Below are positions 1 through 9,951 of a stretch of DNA of 64,000 bases, piece after piece. The notes under the pieces were generated by a model. It ran no database searches, had not been told where the DNA came from, and saw only the letters and a program-made list of their open reading frames with translations. The stretch spans positions 12,335,419 to 12,399,418 of the forward strand of contig CM045750.1 in assembly GCA_024760905.1 (NCBI GenBank). The letters run 5' to 3'. This stretch comes from Plotosus lineatus. Lineage: Eukaryota; Chordata; Actinopteri; Siluriformes; Plotosidae. Every line of letters begins with the position of its first letter. Position 1 is the stretch's first letter. Both the position numbers and the translations under genes were made by a program.

Positions 1-381
1 GGCTTCAGCCTTCATACGACCCTAATAGGACTAACTGTTTTGGCAAATGGATTAAGTGGTTAATTGTTGCATGAATATTTGTTTTATTCTTCATTTAGAT
101 CTCTCTCTCTCTACAACTCAAGAAAGAAGGAACTTCCTGCTGCCTGTGTTCTGACAAACACAACCCAGGGAAGAAAAAAAAAATCACTGAACATGCCTAA
201 ACCAGCTTCCTGCCAAACCTTATAACACATTATACTGTTAAGAAGCTGCTTCTGGTGTATTCATGAAGTGTAGACGGTTCGGTTGCCATTATTTCACCCA
301 CTCCACCAGCTAACGAATGTAACCTCTCTGGCTTTCCATTGATGCGTTACATGTGATGCTGTGAAAGGTTAGTATAATTAC
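1..381. other. RFC3 intron 5 (part); no repeat recognised
   Basis: This is the intron sequence downstream of RFC3 exon 5. Apart from a short CT run near 101-112 and an A run near 174-183, nothing was recognised. Confidence 0.7.
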
Positions 382-563
382 CTCCTCAATGCTGGGCAAT
401 GGCACTCTCACCGCCAGGCACCTGCTCCTGATGGGAGAAATCACTTTAGAGGTAGAGTTGCAGCACAGGATGATGCGACAGGTGCCCATGTACTTCTCCA
501 TGGTGCGGCGCAGGGCATGCTGAGCATCTTTGGTGAGTCGGTCCACCTCCGTCAACAGCACCA
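382..563 (-). CDS. rfc3: RFC3 coding exon 5 (SRC motif)
   Basis: A 182-base exon with acceptor AACTGTAG and donor GTAATT. It encodes the Walker B-like strand [10 protein letters not shown], the TMEKYM segment, LCCNSTSKV (sensor 1 area) and IRSRC. It ends ...LPSIEE in phase 0. Later exons are beyond the left edge. Confidence 0.96.
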
Positions 564-2440
564 CTACAGTTAAGGCGAACTCATGAGAAATTCTGAACTT
601 CTAAACATTTTTATGCTTATTAATTTTTATAAATATTTAAGTATTGTTAAAATCAGTATGACTTACTGGAGAGAACCAAGTGTAGAAATATACATAAACA
701 GTACATTTACACAACCAATATTGATAAACATACATAAACATTCACAAAGCCATGTGGAATGTAATCTAAATGAAAATCTAGACTGACCTTTGAACTCTCG
801 CTGTGTGCTGGATTGTATCTGCTGTGACTGAGCCACTGTTTTGACCAGCTCTTGAATGACCACACGGTCATAGTTTCCTGCATCACTATAAAAACAGACA
901 CATCGATATTGTCAGGCACCAGTCGACCCATGAGAACAACGACCCCAGTCAAAAATAATGGCACCCCAAGTATATGTCAACTTACCTCGGATTTACTTCC
1001 AAATGGTAGTTACTGGCAATTGTGTTGATTTCAATCTTTTTCTTGGACGGAGCCTGTACAGGAAGTTACTTTTCTTACTTATCAGTCGAAAAATAAAAAA
1101 AGCTGTACTAAGATGGCAGGATCAATCATTCACTACATACAGACATCATCACTAGGTACTTCCCAACGTTTTAAATACTGCAGGCATTTTCAAAAGACAA
1201 CAATCGCACTTACTACAATAGACTGGTGTTCAATGCGGAGCTTCTCAACCCCTGCACCATACAGCTCACGGAGGAGACACATAATCCGGGTCTTTTTACC
1301 GGCACCAGATGGACCATAAACAAGCAGGTGTGGGAAATCGCCACATTGGACCTGAATAAAACAGTACAGGAAGTCGTCATGGTTAAATCATTCGGAGTGA
1401 CTACTTGTACGATACCATATTCCTATGAGGTTTTGATATTCGTACGGCATCTCGAAAAATGAGACGGCACAATATGATGCCAGGGGGCATATGATCCTGG
1501 GGAACATGCCTTTCTGAAATAGTGTACGAGAATTAAGTGTAATTGCACCTCCACTCCACTAGTTGGCAGTGGCGCTCTCATTGTCACGGTTTTTCCGCAT
1601 GAGCAAACAATATGAAGTGCAGTAGACAACCCCTCAGGAAACAACACGGGAAAATTTCTAACAGGAACGAAGAGAAACGGAGATAGTAAACATAAATAAG
1701 TTGAATGAGTTTAAATAAGGCTATATTTTTTATTTCAGGCACATTTATGCACTTTAAACATTTTCTCTTACAGATTAAAAAACAATGTTAAAGAAGTTTT
1801 TCTCTATTGTAAGTTGAACTATTTTTAATTTTGATAAAGGTACAATGTTATGCAGAGGTGTACTAATAATTTTATAGACAAATAATACGACTTACTACCA
1901 CGTGGGGCGTGAAATGTTTTTTCCTTCCTAGAGGGGGCGCCACAGAAAACACAGAAATTAAAAAGCACGGACTTGAATCCCAGTCCTGACTTCACCCATA
2001 CCGCAGATCATCCATCTGATATGAAGCCACTGTCATTTTCGACCTCGAAAGACGAACAACAGACTTGGAATGTTAGAATCTGCACATTGCTCTGCAGATG
2101 TGTTGTACTGCCTGGCTGTGTGTACCTTTTAATGAAACTGCTTATTTAATTTATTAACGCAACAAAACACCGGTATACTTCAATACAAATCCAACCAAGT
2201 CAAATATTCCCTCTGTTCTTATTTGCCATTGCAGGAACCGATAAATTTTTATTCATAACCGCTATTTGATTTCCCTCAGCATCTGAAACAACAACAACAC
2301 AAGCTGGCTAATATTCAAGCTAACCATCAGAGTATATCTTCCACGGTTCTTACCAGATTCTTCAGCTGATTTGCTTGTTCTTTATGAAAGTCCAATTTCG
2401 CCAGAGATGTTGGTCTGTACTTATCAACCCATAAACTCAT
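382..2440 (-). CDS. rfc3: Replication factor C subunit 3, first five coding exons (3' part outside window)
   Basis: RFC3 is a small subunit of the replication factor C clamp loader, which opens PCNA and loads it at primer-template junctions in the nucleus; it is also shared with the alternative RAD17, CTF18 and ATAD5 loaders. Five minus-strand exons (2354-2440, 1214-1351, 986-1053, 788-885, 382-563) join with GT-AG borders and matching phases into 191 uninterrupted codons starting [10 protein letters not shown]. Visible motifs are the Walker A loop GPSGAGKKT in exon 2, [20 protein letters not shown] in exon 5 and the SRC arginine-finger motif ([10 protein letters not shown]). The Walker B region reads LLTEVD rather than a DExx box, as is known for this subunit, which is not thought to hydrolyse ATP. 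Vertebrate RFC3 has about 356 residues, so roughly the C-terminal half (lid and collar domains) lies left of base 1. STARD13 diverges from it on the plus strand. Identity is near certain; no defect is seen. Confidence 0.97.
788..885 (-). CDS. rfc3: RFC3 coding exon 4
   Basis: A 98-base exon between acceptor TTTTATAG and donor GTCAG. It completes the split serine codon and encodes [20 protein letters not shown] and on to REFK, then one base of the next valine codon. Confidence 0.95.
986..1053 (-). CDS. rfc3: RFC3 coding exon 3
   Basis: A 68-base exon between acceptor TGTACAG and donor GTAAG. It encodes [20 protein letters not shown] plus NP and two bases of a split serine codon (AG|T). Confidence 0.95.
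1214..1351 (-). CDS. rfc3: RFC3 coding exon 2 (Walker A)
   Basis: The acceptor is TTTTATTCAG and the donor GTAAGT. The 46 codons start [20 protein letters not shown] and end IEHQSIV. The ATP-binding P-loop GPSGAGKKT is intact. Both borders are in phase 0. Confidence 0.96.
1445..1970 (+). mobile_element. Degenerate non-autonomous hAT-like element in RFC3 intron 1
   Basis: It aligns by eye over its whole length with the clearer copies at 29833-30361 and 49568-50154. Shared landmarks are 'CCTGGGGAACATGC', 'GTAATTGCACCTCCACTCCA', 'TTTATTTCAGGCACATT' and 'GGGGGCGCCACAGAAAA'. The ends are degenerate forms of CAGCGCTTCTCAA and TTGAGAAGCACTG. No target duplication is visible, which suggests an old copy. 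Confidence 0.7.
2354..2440 (-). CDS. rfc3: RFC3 coding exon 1
   Basis: The exon runs from the ATG at 2440-2438 to a GTAAGA donor and encodes 29 residues, [10 protein letters not shown] followed by a segment ending NQLKNL. This is the conserved N-terminal 'VDKYRP' box of RFC small subunits. It ends in phase 0. Confidence 0.96.
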
Positions 2441-2560
2441 GTTGAATTCTAGAAATTACTGAATGTAAACATTTATGTGTCCGAACGCACTGCCTGGTTG
2501 CTACTCCCGCGAAATACAACAAGCCCGCGTATAGGAAACTGTCATACTGCTGTAGTACGG
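2441..2560 (-). promoter_or_regulatory. Putative RFC3 promoter region with E2F-like site
   Basis: Directly upstream of the RFC3 ATG, the minus strand at 2515-2505 reads ATTTCGCGGGA, close to the E2F consensus TTTSSCGC. E2F control is typical of S-phase replication genes. GGTTGCTAC nearby (2496-2504) resembles an X-box half site. There is no TATA box. The assignment rests on position and motif only. Confidence 0.3.
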
Positions 2561-2749
2561 AAGGCGCAGAGGGACAAACAATCGCGTTTTGTAAAACCAC
2601 CGTGAGCAGTCAGTCGCGCATCCAGTACGTACTTTACAGAATAAAGTAGGGGCGCAGTAGAAACTGATAGGATCGTGGAATGGACTCTATGAAATGAGAT
2701 GATGTGGTTTAACATGTTTAAAAAAGTAAATATAAGTGGGGATATTACA

Positions 2750-3073
2750 GCATTCATTCATTCATCCATCTTACTTTGGGTCTTTGGGAGGCTGGTGCCC
2801 ATCTCAACCGCTGGGTGAGGGCAGAGTACACCCGGAACAGCTCGCCAGGCCACCGCAGGGCTGAAACATGCTGACGGCAACCCAAAGGCCTACTCTTAAT
2901 GAGAATCAGCAATGATTCTTTTTACCTGCCTTTCACCATAGACAGTGAGAGATGTAGCTGGCCTTTGATAACTCATTTAACTGCACTGAGGGGGGTCAGT
3001 GTGACAACTCAGTGATAGTGGGACTTGAACCCGTGACCTGTGGATCAGTAAGCCAGCACCCTGCCACTGCTCC
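2750..3073 (-). mobile_element. SINE-A, tail L, diverged
   Basis: Minus-strand copy with the tRNA-like head at the right end, the body motif 'CTTTGATAACTCATTTA' and the L2-like tail at the left ending in an (ATTC)n run. It has many substitutions relative to younger copies. Confidence 0.75.
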
Positions 3074-3138
3074 TATTGCAACATATAGTTAAATTAAATA
3101 ATTTGCTTATTATTAAAACAAAAGCTGTGATTGTGGAC

Positions 3139-3266
3139 CATTCATTCATCCATTCATTTTCTGAACCGCTTAAACCGAATTAGGGTCCCAGGGAGGCTTA
3201 CACCCATCTCAGCTGAGGGTGGGGTGCATCCTGGACAACTCGCCAGGTCATCACATGGCAGCCCTA
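3139..3266 (-). mobile_element. SINE-B / L2-like 3' tail fragment
   Basis: It reads, in reverse, the tail block that ends in 'TTCTGAACCGCTTAAACCG...GGGAGGCT...CATCTCAGC...GACAACTCGCCAGG'. No tRNA-like head is present. Confidence 0.65.
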
Positions 3267-3289
3267 AAGATTTTAATTTAAATTACCAG

Positions 3290-4665
3290 AGATAACTGGA
3301 CCTGTTGCTTAGGGCCATTCGGTCTCCGTATCACCAGAGCCAGAACTTCGTCCGCATTGGTAACAACAGGTCGAATTTGTTTCCAGTGACGGTTGGAGTA
3401 GGCCAAGGCTGTCCTTTGTTACCAAATCTGATCATAATTTTTATGGACTGAATTTCTAGGTGCAGTCTCGCCATTGAGGCCTTCTGGTTTGGTGGCCATT
3501 GGATGTCGTCTCTGCTTTTTGCAGATGTTGTTGTCCTTTTGGCTTCACGAGTCCAGGACCTCCAGCTCTCATTGAAGCGATTCACAGATGAGTGGGAAGC
3601 AGCTGGGATGAGAATCAGCACTTTCGAGTCTGAGGCCATGGCTCCCAGTCAGAGAAGGGTGGAATGCACCCTCTGGGTCTGGAATGAGGTCCTGCCCCAA
3701 GTGGAGGAGTCAAGTACATTATTTCGAGCTCGTGTTCATAAGTGAGGGAAGGATGGAGTGGTAGATCAACAATTGAATCGCTGCAGCCTCTGCTGTAAAA
3801 CAGAGCTTGGATCAGTCCGTCGATGTGAAGAGGAAGCTGAGCCGCAAAGCTCTCAATTTACCAGTCGATCTACACTCTAGCCTTTACCTATGGTCACGAG
3901 ATTTGGGTAGTGACTGAAAGAACAAGATCATGGATACAAGTGAATGAAATGAGCTTCTCTTGCAGGGTGACGGGGCTGTCCCTAAGAGATAGGGTGAGAA
4001 GCTCAGCCATCCGGGAGGAGCTCGGAGTAGAACTACTGGTCCTCTGCACTGAGAGGAGTGAGTTGAGTTGGCTCGTGCATCTGGTTAGAATGCCTTCTGA
4101 ACGTCTCCATGGTGTGGTGTTTCGAGCATGTCCAACCGGGAAGAGTTGACCTAGAACATGCTGGAGGGACTATGTCTCTTGGCTGGTCTGGGAATGCCTC
4201 TGTGTGTCCCCTAAAGTGCTGAAGGACGTGGCTGGGGAGAAGAACGTTCATCAGTTCAGTTCATTTTCTGTACCCGCTTAATCCTAATATGGGTCGCAGG
4301 GAGGCTGGCGCCCATCCCAGCCAACTTCGGGCGAGGGCAGAGTACACCCTGGACAGCTCGCCAGGCCATCGCAGGGCGGAAACACGCTGACGGCTTTGCA
4401 GCCTACTCTTGTCGAAAGTCAGCAATGGTTCTTTTATATGCCTCACACCATAGACAGTGAGCGACATGGCTGGCCTTTGATAACCCAGTTAGCTCCACTG
4501 GGGGGGACAGTGACAACCTTGTGGAGAGTGGGACTCGAACCCCCAACCTTTGGATCAGCGATCCAGCGCCCTCTACCACTAGACCACCACTGCCCCGGGA
4601 GAAGAACGTCTGGACCTCATTGCTTAGGCTGTGTGTCCTGAAGCCTGCCTGCATGTAATTTCACT
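3290..4665 (+). mobile_element. Decayed Rex1-like non-LTR retrotransposon (RT C-terminal part), split by a SINE
   Basis: Plus-strand frames with stops and shifts encode recognisable reverse-transcriptase pieces: SLLFADVVVLL (the FADD motif region with D-to-V change), SLRDRVRSSAIREELGVE and LSWLVHLVRMPSERL, then FRACPTG. The sequence is interrupted at 4248-4596 by a SINE-A and resumes 'GTCTGGACCTCATTGCTTAG'. The same 3' end recurs on the minus strand at 18290-18490. It is a pseudo-element with no full ORF. The clade name is provisional. Confidence 0.75.
4248..4596 (-). mobile_element. SINE-A, tail L, complete, with 13-bp TSD
   Basis: Complete minus-strand copy. The head is at 4596 and includes a B box (GGTTCGAGTCC on the minus strand); the tail ends 'TAATCCTAATATGGGTCGC' in reverse. 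It is flanked by the perfect duplication GGGAGAAGAACGT at 4235-4247 and 4597-4609 and lies inside the Rex1-like LINE. Confidence 0.93.
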
Positions 4666-4762
4666 TCTGATAGACAGTTCAATAATAAGACATACACTTG
4701 GTAATTCCAACAGAGGGCGCTGTACACATTTCTGTCGCTGATCCATACTGTTTGGTACTGTA

Positions 4763-4895
4763 CATTCATTCATGCATTCATTTTCTGAGCTGCTTTGTCC
4801 TAATTAAGGTCGTGGGAAGGCTGGTTCCCATCTCAGCCAACTCCGGACAAGGGCAGGGTACGCTATGGACAGCTTCTAGGCCATTGCAAGACTGT
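4763..4895 (-). mobile_element. L2-like SINE tail fragment
   Basis: Reverse-oriented tail block from (ATTC)n through 'TTTTCTGAGCTGCTTTGTCC' to 'GGCCATTGCAAGACTG'. The head is absent. Confidence 0.65.
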
Positions 4896-5012
4896 TTGGT
4901 ACGCAGAAAGGAAATCTTCAGGCAGGAAATATGAAAACTATACTTGCTGTCAGCCACTCTATTCCAACTTAAATTTTGCTGGTGCTTGGAATTTAGGTTT
5001 TAAATTGTGCAG

Positions 5013-5245
5013 TAAGTTAAGTATAAGATAATATAAGGTAAATATGAGACAGTATAATGTAGTACAAGGTAAATATAATATGATACACCCTGGACAGCGA
5101 GTCGCAGGGCTAAGGGAAAAAATAGGGATAAGGTAACTAAGGTAAATATAAAGGTACATATAAGGTAAATAAAAGGGAAAAAGCCGAAAGGAAAAGAAGA
5201 AGATAGTATAAGATAAATTTATGGTAAATATAAGGTGGTATGATA
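5013..5245. repeat. Degenerate AT-rich minisatellite (ATAAGGTAAAT-like)
   Basis: The motif 'AAGGTAAATATAA' and variants (ATAAGGTAAATA, AAGGTACATATA, ATGGTAAATATAAGG) recur irregularly. A short L2-like tail piece (TACACCCTGGACAGCGAGTC) lies inside at about 5082-5101. Confidence 0.55.
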
Positions 5246-5251
5246 TCGTAT

Positions 5252-5599
5252 TGGTGGCATGGTGGCGTAGTGGTTAGCACGTCCGCCTCACAGCAAGAAG
5301 GCCTGGGTTCGATTCCCAGCCTGGGTGTTTCTATGTGGAGTTTGCATGTTCTCCCCATGCTTGCGTGGGTTTCCTCTGGGTGCTCCGGTTTCCTCCCACA
5401 ATCCAAAGACATGCACAGTAGGTTAATTGGCTGTTCTAAATTGCCCGTAGGTTCGCATCGTGCAGAAGGCAATGGCAAACCACTCCACTAATCCTGCCAA
5501 GAAAAACCTCCATGAAGATGATAACCAGGGTGTTATGCTTCATGGCGGGTCGCCAATGGTCGTGCTACGACTCGGGCACTAGATAGATAGATAGATGAT
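5252..5599 (+). mobile_element. SINE-B with an unusual third type of 3' tail, ending in (TAGA)n
   Basis: The head GGTGGCGTAGTGGTTAGCAC has an A box, followed by a B box GGTTCGATTCC and the usual 'TGTGGAGTTTGCATGTTCTC' body. After 'TTGCCCGTAGGTTCGCATCG' it departs from the usual fish tail and continues 'GAAGGCAATGGCAAACCACT...TGGCGGGTCGCCAATGGTCG...CTCGGGCAC', then (TAGA)n. This is a chimeric or alternative tail. Confidence 0.85.
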
Positions 5600-6314
5600 A
5601 TAGAATAAAGTAAATATATGATGTCAAGGTGCTCCAACCAATAGCACCAAATCTGGAACACCTGACATTAATTTACTGCACTTAGGTGTGATAATGGTCG
5701 ATCAACAGTCCCACATTCACATGTGTTTTTTTTTTTTTTTTTTTTTTTTTTGTCTGTTTGTTGTTCAGCGTATGCATTTCCTGTCAGGCAAGAAGTATGA
5801 CAGGAACATTCCATGCAATCACAAAAATGGGTAAGAGGGTCTGCTGGTTGTTGTGTACTGGGTGGACCTTCTGCTTGGAACTTGTGCATTCCTCACCCTG
5901 TGCCAGTTTGCATCTGTTGATGTCCGGTGGATATGACTTGAATACTACCTGACATGCCAGGCTTGAGGCAGAGGATGTCTGCATGTCTGACTGACATGGA
6001 CCGCATGCTCGGTGGACGATTACTGACACATGGGAATTGATGAATACTGGATGTGTAACGGGGTGGGGTGGGGGGACGGGTTGACAGGACAAAACTGACA
6101 ACAGGATAAGTACAGTATATTTCCTGTATACGGAACAGGTCTTCATCAGATTTGAAACAGGCGGTAATGTACATTTTCCGGGTATCAAGAGAGTCTGGAG
6201 CAGCACCAGAGGCGACTTTGCATAATCTGCATAATTAGCACATTCATATAGTAAAACGTTTACTGTTCGCATGCCTTGAGCATACATGAGATACAGTGCC
6301 TTATTTCTTCTAAT
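5600..6314. other. No recognised gene or repeat; contains a T26 run
   Basis: The stretch has a homopolymer T run at 5726-5751 and a G-rich patch near 6060-6077. A 167-codon minus-strand open frame (5784-6287) has no recognisable domain and ordinary intergenic composition. I see nothing else that can be supported. Confidence 0.5.
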
Positions 6315-6328
6315 GCATCATTTCACAG

Positions 6329-6449
6329 CCCTGCAATGGCCTGGCGAGCTGTCCAGGGTGTACTCTGCCCTCGCCCTGAGTTGGCTGGGATGGGCACCAG
6401 CCTCCCCGCGACCCTAATTAGGATGAAGCGGTTACAGAAAATGAACTGA
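6329..6449 (+). mobile_element. Tail-L-only insertion with 14-bp TSD
   Basis: These 121 bases consist only of the SINE-A/L2-like tail, from 'CCTGCAATGGCCTGGCGAGC' to 'CGGTTACAGAAAATGAACTG'. They are flanked by the perfect duplication GCATCATTTCACAG at 6315-6328 and 6450-6463, so this is a 5'-truncated retro-insertion in its own right. Confidence 0.9.
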
Positions 6450-6463
6450 GCATCATTTCACAG

Positions 6464-7718
6464 TCCATGTGCACAGTTGGTGTACACAATCACTTTGCTG
6501 GCCTTTGTGGTTATACAGTACATTTCTGTGGTCCTGACAATCCTGGCACTGGAACTGATTTATTCATCCTTTGATAGACATCTTTGAACCAGGAGTATTG
6601 AACCTGATCCTCAGCATCTGGTATGTGCATCATCCCATCCAGGCAGGAGCCATGTCTCAGAGTTTACTGGAAGAGAAGACCAGTGATTTAAAAAAAAAGG
6701 GGAAGGTGTGGCTTTGGCTTGGTTGCAATGAAACCTGCACCCATACTAGCCCTTTGAGAATGTGTGCATGTCCCTTATCTGGACATCCCTAATTTTTTTA
6801 TTTGATCATGGTCTATGACTGAGATTTAAACTGACCATTACATCTCGGGTGTAGTTTCAGCACGTCACATGTTCAATAACATGACCGTTGGCTGTTTAGA
6901 AACCTTCAGGCTGAGAATGAGCACCGTTGTTCTCCATCTCTTACTGTCCATCAGTATTTCAGTCCTGTTTCTGTTTCCTGAAGTAAATTTCCAGCATATG
7001 GTCACTTTTTTGAGAAAGAAGTAGACTAACGCAAGACTAAAAGGAATAATTAGAAGAAAAAAAAATTGTCTTATCCAGAGGTGTCTATAGAATCATTACA
7101 GTGGGTACATACTGGATATGCTCAGCCCTTCAGTTCTTCTAAAACATTTGATTGTCCCACCATGTCATGGTCACGCTGGACCCAAAATGAAGAACATGAC
7201 CACAGTGGGATTTTTTTGTTTGTTTGTTTGGTTTTTTTTTTGAGCAGCTTCTTATTAACAATGAAACCACCCAATTCCAGTCGAAGTAAACAAACAACAA
7301 ACAACTCATTATTGTCAAAGTACATTACATACATTGAAATTTGCTTTGTGCCCTGGGCTGTCCACCTGGCGCCAGTTATTGTTCTATCCTTTGATGCTGA
7401 GCGTCAAGCAGGAAGCAACAACTTCCAAATTTTAACGTCTTATGGTATGATACGGCTGGATTCGAACTCCGACCTACCAGAGGATAAAGCGGACGCTCCG
7501 ATAGCACAGGAACTGTGAGATGCAGCTGGACTCTATTGATCTGGTTTTAATATTAACGAAAAAAGATAATAAAGAAAACAAACCCTGTTCTTATTTTACT
7601 ATGAAATAAATGAAAAAGAACCTCTTTCTGTTAATTTTAGTTGGAAACGTTTTCCATCAGTCATGCAGTTACAATATATTGTTATTTCTTTACTTATTGT
7701 GAATTAACGGTGCATTTC
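6464..7718. other. No recognised gene; unassigned intergenic sequence
   Basis: No domain-bearing frame or familiar repeat end was identified. The 150-codon open frame at 7066-7518 crosses T-rich low-complexity sequence and shows no known motif. Confidence 0.45.
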
Positions 7719-7960
7719 TAAACGAGCTGTCGTCCTCACAGGAAGACAGTCCTGGGTTCGATTCCTGTACTCAGGCGTTTCTGTGTGGAGTTTGCATGTC
7801 CTCCCCGTGGTTATGTGCGGTTTGGCCGGGTCCTCTGGTTTCGTTCCACAGTCCAAAAACATGAATAGTAAGTGGCTGTTTCATTTAGCTCCTAGCTCTG
7901 AGTATGAATGGTTGTGTGTGTTGGCCCTGCAGTGGTCTGGCAAGCTGTTTAGGGTACTTA
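7719..7960 (+). mobile_element. SINE-B, 5' head degraded
   Basis: It contains 'CCTGGGTTCGATTCCTG' (B box), 'CTGTGTGGAGTTTGCATGTC', 'GTTCCACAGTCCAAAAACAT' and 'GGCCCTGCAGTGGTCTGGCA', in the order of the SINE-B consensus. Confidence 0.8.
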
Positions 7961-8057
7961 GCATAGAGTTAGAAAATACAAAAAATACTGTATGGCTAAC
8001 TAACATATGCTAACAACATTAAAACGTTAAAGATTATTTTTTTATTATTTAAATAAG

Positions 8058-8426
8058 TGTCATGGTGGCATTGTGGTTGGAATGTCCACCTCACAGCAAG
8101 TCGGTCCTCGGTTAGAGTCAATGGACTCTGCAAGAGCAATTCTTAATAATTACGAGTAATTTCTTATATTATTTAAACATAAATCAAACCAAAACATAAT
8201 AATAATTTATATCTGGCTCTATATATAATAAATATTGCTGCTTCTTGTCCCTTTTTGTGTAGAAAATATAAAACAACTATAAAATAAAACAAAATATAAC
8301 CCCACTTTATCGTGAAACGTGGCAAGCTGTCCAGGATGTACTCTGCCTTGGATCAGGGTCGGCTGTGATGGGCGCCACCCTCCCTCCCTGTGACCATAAT
8401 TAGGATTAAGCGGTTCAGAAAATGCA
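8058..8426 (+). mobile_element. SINE head fragment (8058-8120) and L2-like tail fragment (8312-8426)
   Basis: 'TCATGGTGGCATTGTGGTTG' with 'CACCTCACAGCAAG' is a SINE-B head. About 190 bases later, 'GGCAAGCTGTCCAGGATGTA' to 'AGGATTAAGCGGTTCAGAAA' is a tail L. The sequence between them is unrecognised, so they may be one disrupted copy or two. Confidence 0.6.
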
Positions 8427-8893
8427 TGAACATTTCCGTCAGTAATACAGCACTCATTTGCATATGTATACAATGCATGGTGTTCCTTATTTGATATGTA
8501 CGAGTTCTGTTTTACACAGAATTGTGCATGAATTGTATTTGTGCTTTGCTTAATTTTATTCAGAAGTTCACAAGTTTATATCTGATTTGGTGCTTTAATA
8601 TCTATATTATTGTTGATATTAATTTGCCAAATGTGAATTGGGGGATTCACGGCCTATTCTCGTGAGTTCGTGCTGTCATGAGCGTGAAACAGCAGCCTTT
8701 TCAAACTCATTTTATTAATTTTCTGTAACCACTTAATCCTAATTAGGGTCGCGGGGAGGCTGGTGCCCACCCCAGCCAACTCTGGGCGAGGGCAGAGTAC
8801 ACCCTGGACAGCTCACCAGGCCATCGCAGGGCGGAAACACGCAGACAACTTTGCAGCTACTCCTGTCGAAAATCAGCAATGGTTCTTTTACAT

Positions 8894-9788
8894 TAGGGGT
8901 CGGGAACCTTTTTTGACTAAGAGCGCCAAAAAAAAAAAAATTCGCTGAGAGCCACGAATACAATTAAATTGAAAAAGAAGACCAACAATTTGAGAGTATA
9001 ATGAGACTCAGAATTTATTTTAAATGACATTGTCATAACGAAGTTATTTATTAATAAGAAAAGTACTTCTTACTATTAATGCGACTTCTGGTGCTGCATG
9101 GTTTTGCTGATAACTTTGTAGTCTGGTTGATACGTGCTGAGGTTCAGCTTCATGCAGGCGTTTAGGCTTCCATCTGTTAAACGTGACCGCAGGTTGGTCT
9201 TGATGTTTATCAGGTGTGAGAAGGACTGCTTGCATGCATATGAGGAGCCAAACATGGTCAATACGACAGGACTCCCACGCTGCAGTGTTTGCTATGTGAC
9301 AGGACGCGCGTCCCAAGTTTTGGCAATCAGCTTGTCTGCGGGTTGAAGTTTTTCCATGTCCATCCATTTGTGTTTGCTTGCCAGCTCTGCTTGGCTTTGT
9401 GCAAATGAGCTCATCAAAAATGAGGGAAATTTACCTCTTTACTCAAAAACAACATGCGCAGTCTGTGACTGTTGTTATAATCCAATAAAATTAGAGTTTC
9501 AAGGTATCGGACCCGCCCGCATACTGGCGTACAGAAAGGATTGGCTCTCCACTACGTGCCACAGCGACATGTGGCATTTAAAATAGATGTACAGATTTAA
9601 TTGCGTGAGATTTATTCATCTGCTTTTGTTTTATTTGATTGCTTTTTTGTATTTTCATTTAAATGACAGTGAAATTATGTACAGTATTCATTATTCTGTT
9701 AAGAAACGCCACCTGATTTATCTGAGAGCCAGATACAGTCATCAAAAGAGCCACGTCTGGCTTGCGAGCCATAGGTTCCCGATCCCTG
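8894..9788 (-). mobile_element. hAT element (895 bp) with perfect 8-bp TSD
   Basis: The ends are inverted: TAGGGGTCGGGAACC at the left and GGTTCCCGATCCCTG at the right. TTTTACAT is duplicated at 8886-8893 and 9789-9796. 'AGAGCCA' and 'GAGCCACGTCTGGCTTGCGA' lie near the ends, as in hAT copies of this type. It keeps a remnant of transposase on the minus strand. Confidence 0.93.
9076..9261 (-). pseudogene. hAT transposase C-terminal remnant
   Basis: The open frame includes MFGSSYACKQSFSHLINIKT, then LRSRLTDGSLNACMKL and YQPDY. This is the C-terminal dimerisation region of hAT transposases (FGS-Y-CE-FS pattern). Only about 60 codons remain and the catalytic part is missing, so the element cannot be autonomous. 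Confidence 0.8.
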
Positions 9789-9951
9789 TTTTACATGAAC
9801 CTCACACCATAGACAGTTTGAGACATGGCCATCCTTTGAGAACCCAGTTGTCTGCACTGCGGGAACAGTGACAACCCATGGAGAGTGGGGCTTGAACCCC
9901 CAACCTTAGGATCAGTGGTCCAACACCTTTACCACCAGGTCAACACTGCCC

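Larger units (their letters stand above)
8708..9951 (-). mobile_element. SINE-A, tail L, split by a hAT insertion
   Basis: The tail and half of the body lie at 8708-8893. The other half and the head, ending 'CAACACTGCCC', lie at 9797-9951. The gap is exactly filled by a hAT element that duplicated 8 bases of the SINE. Confidence 0.92.

Noticed and set aside
4530..4596. tRNA gene on the minus strand (A and B boxes), and the same at other SINE heads
   Set aside because: The heads are followed by SINE bodies, do not fold with a proper acceptor stem, and occur in many diverged copies; they are retroposon promoters.
5784..6287. 167-codon minus-strand open frame
   Set aside because: No domain, no splice context and no similarity to a known family that I recognise; length is within chance for this composition.
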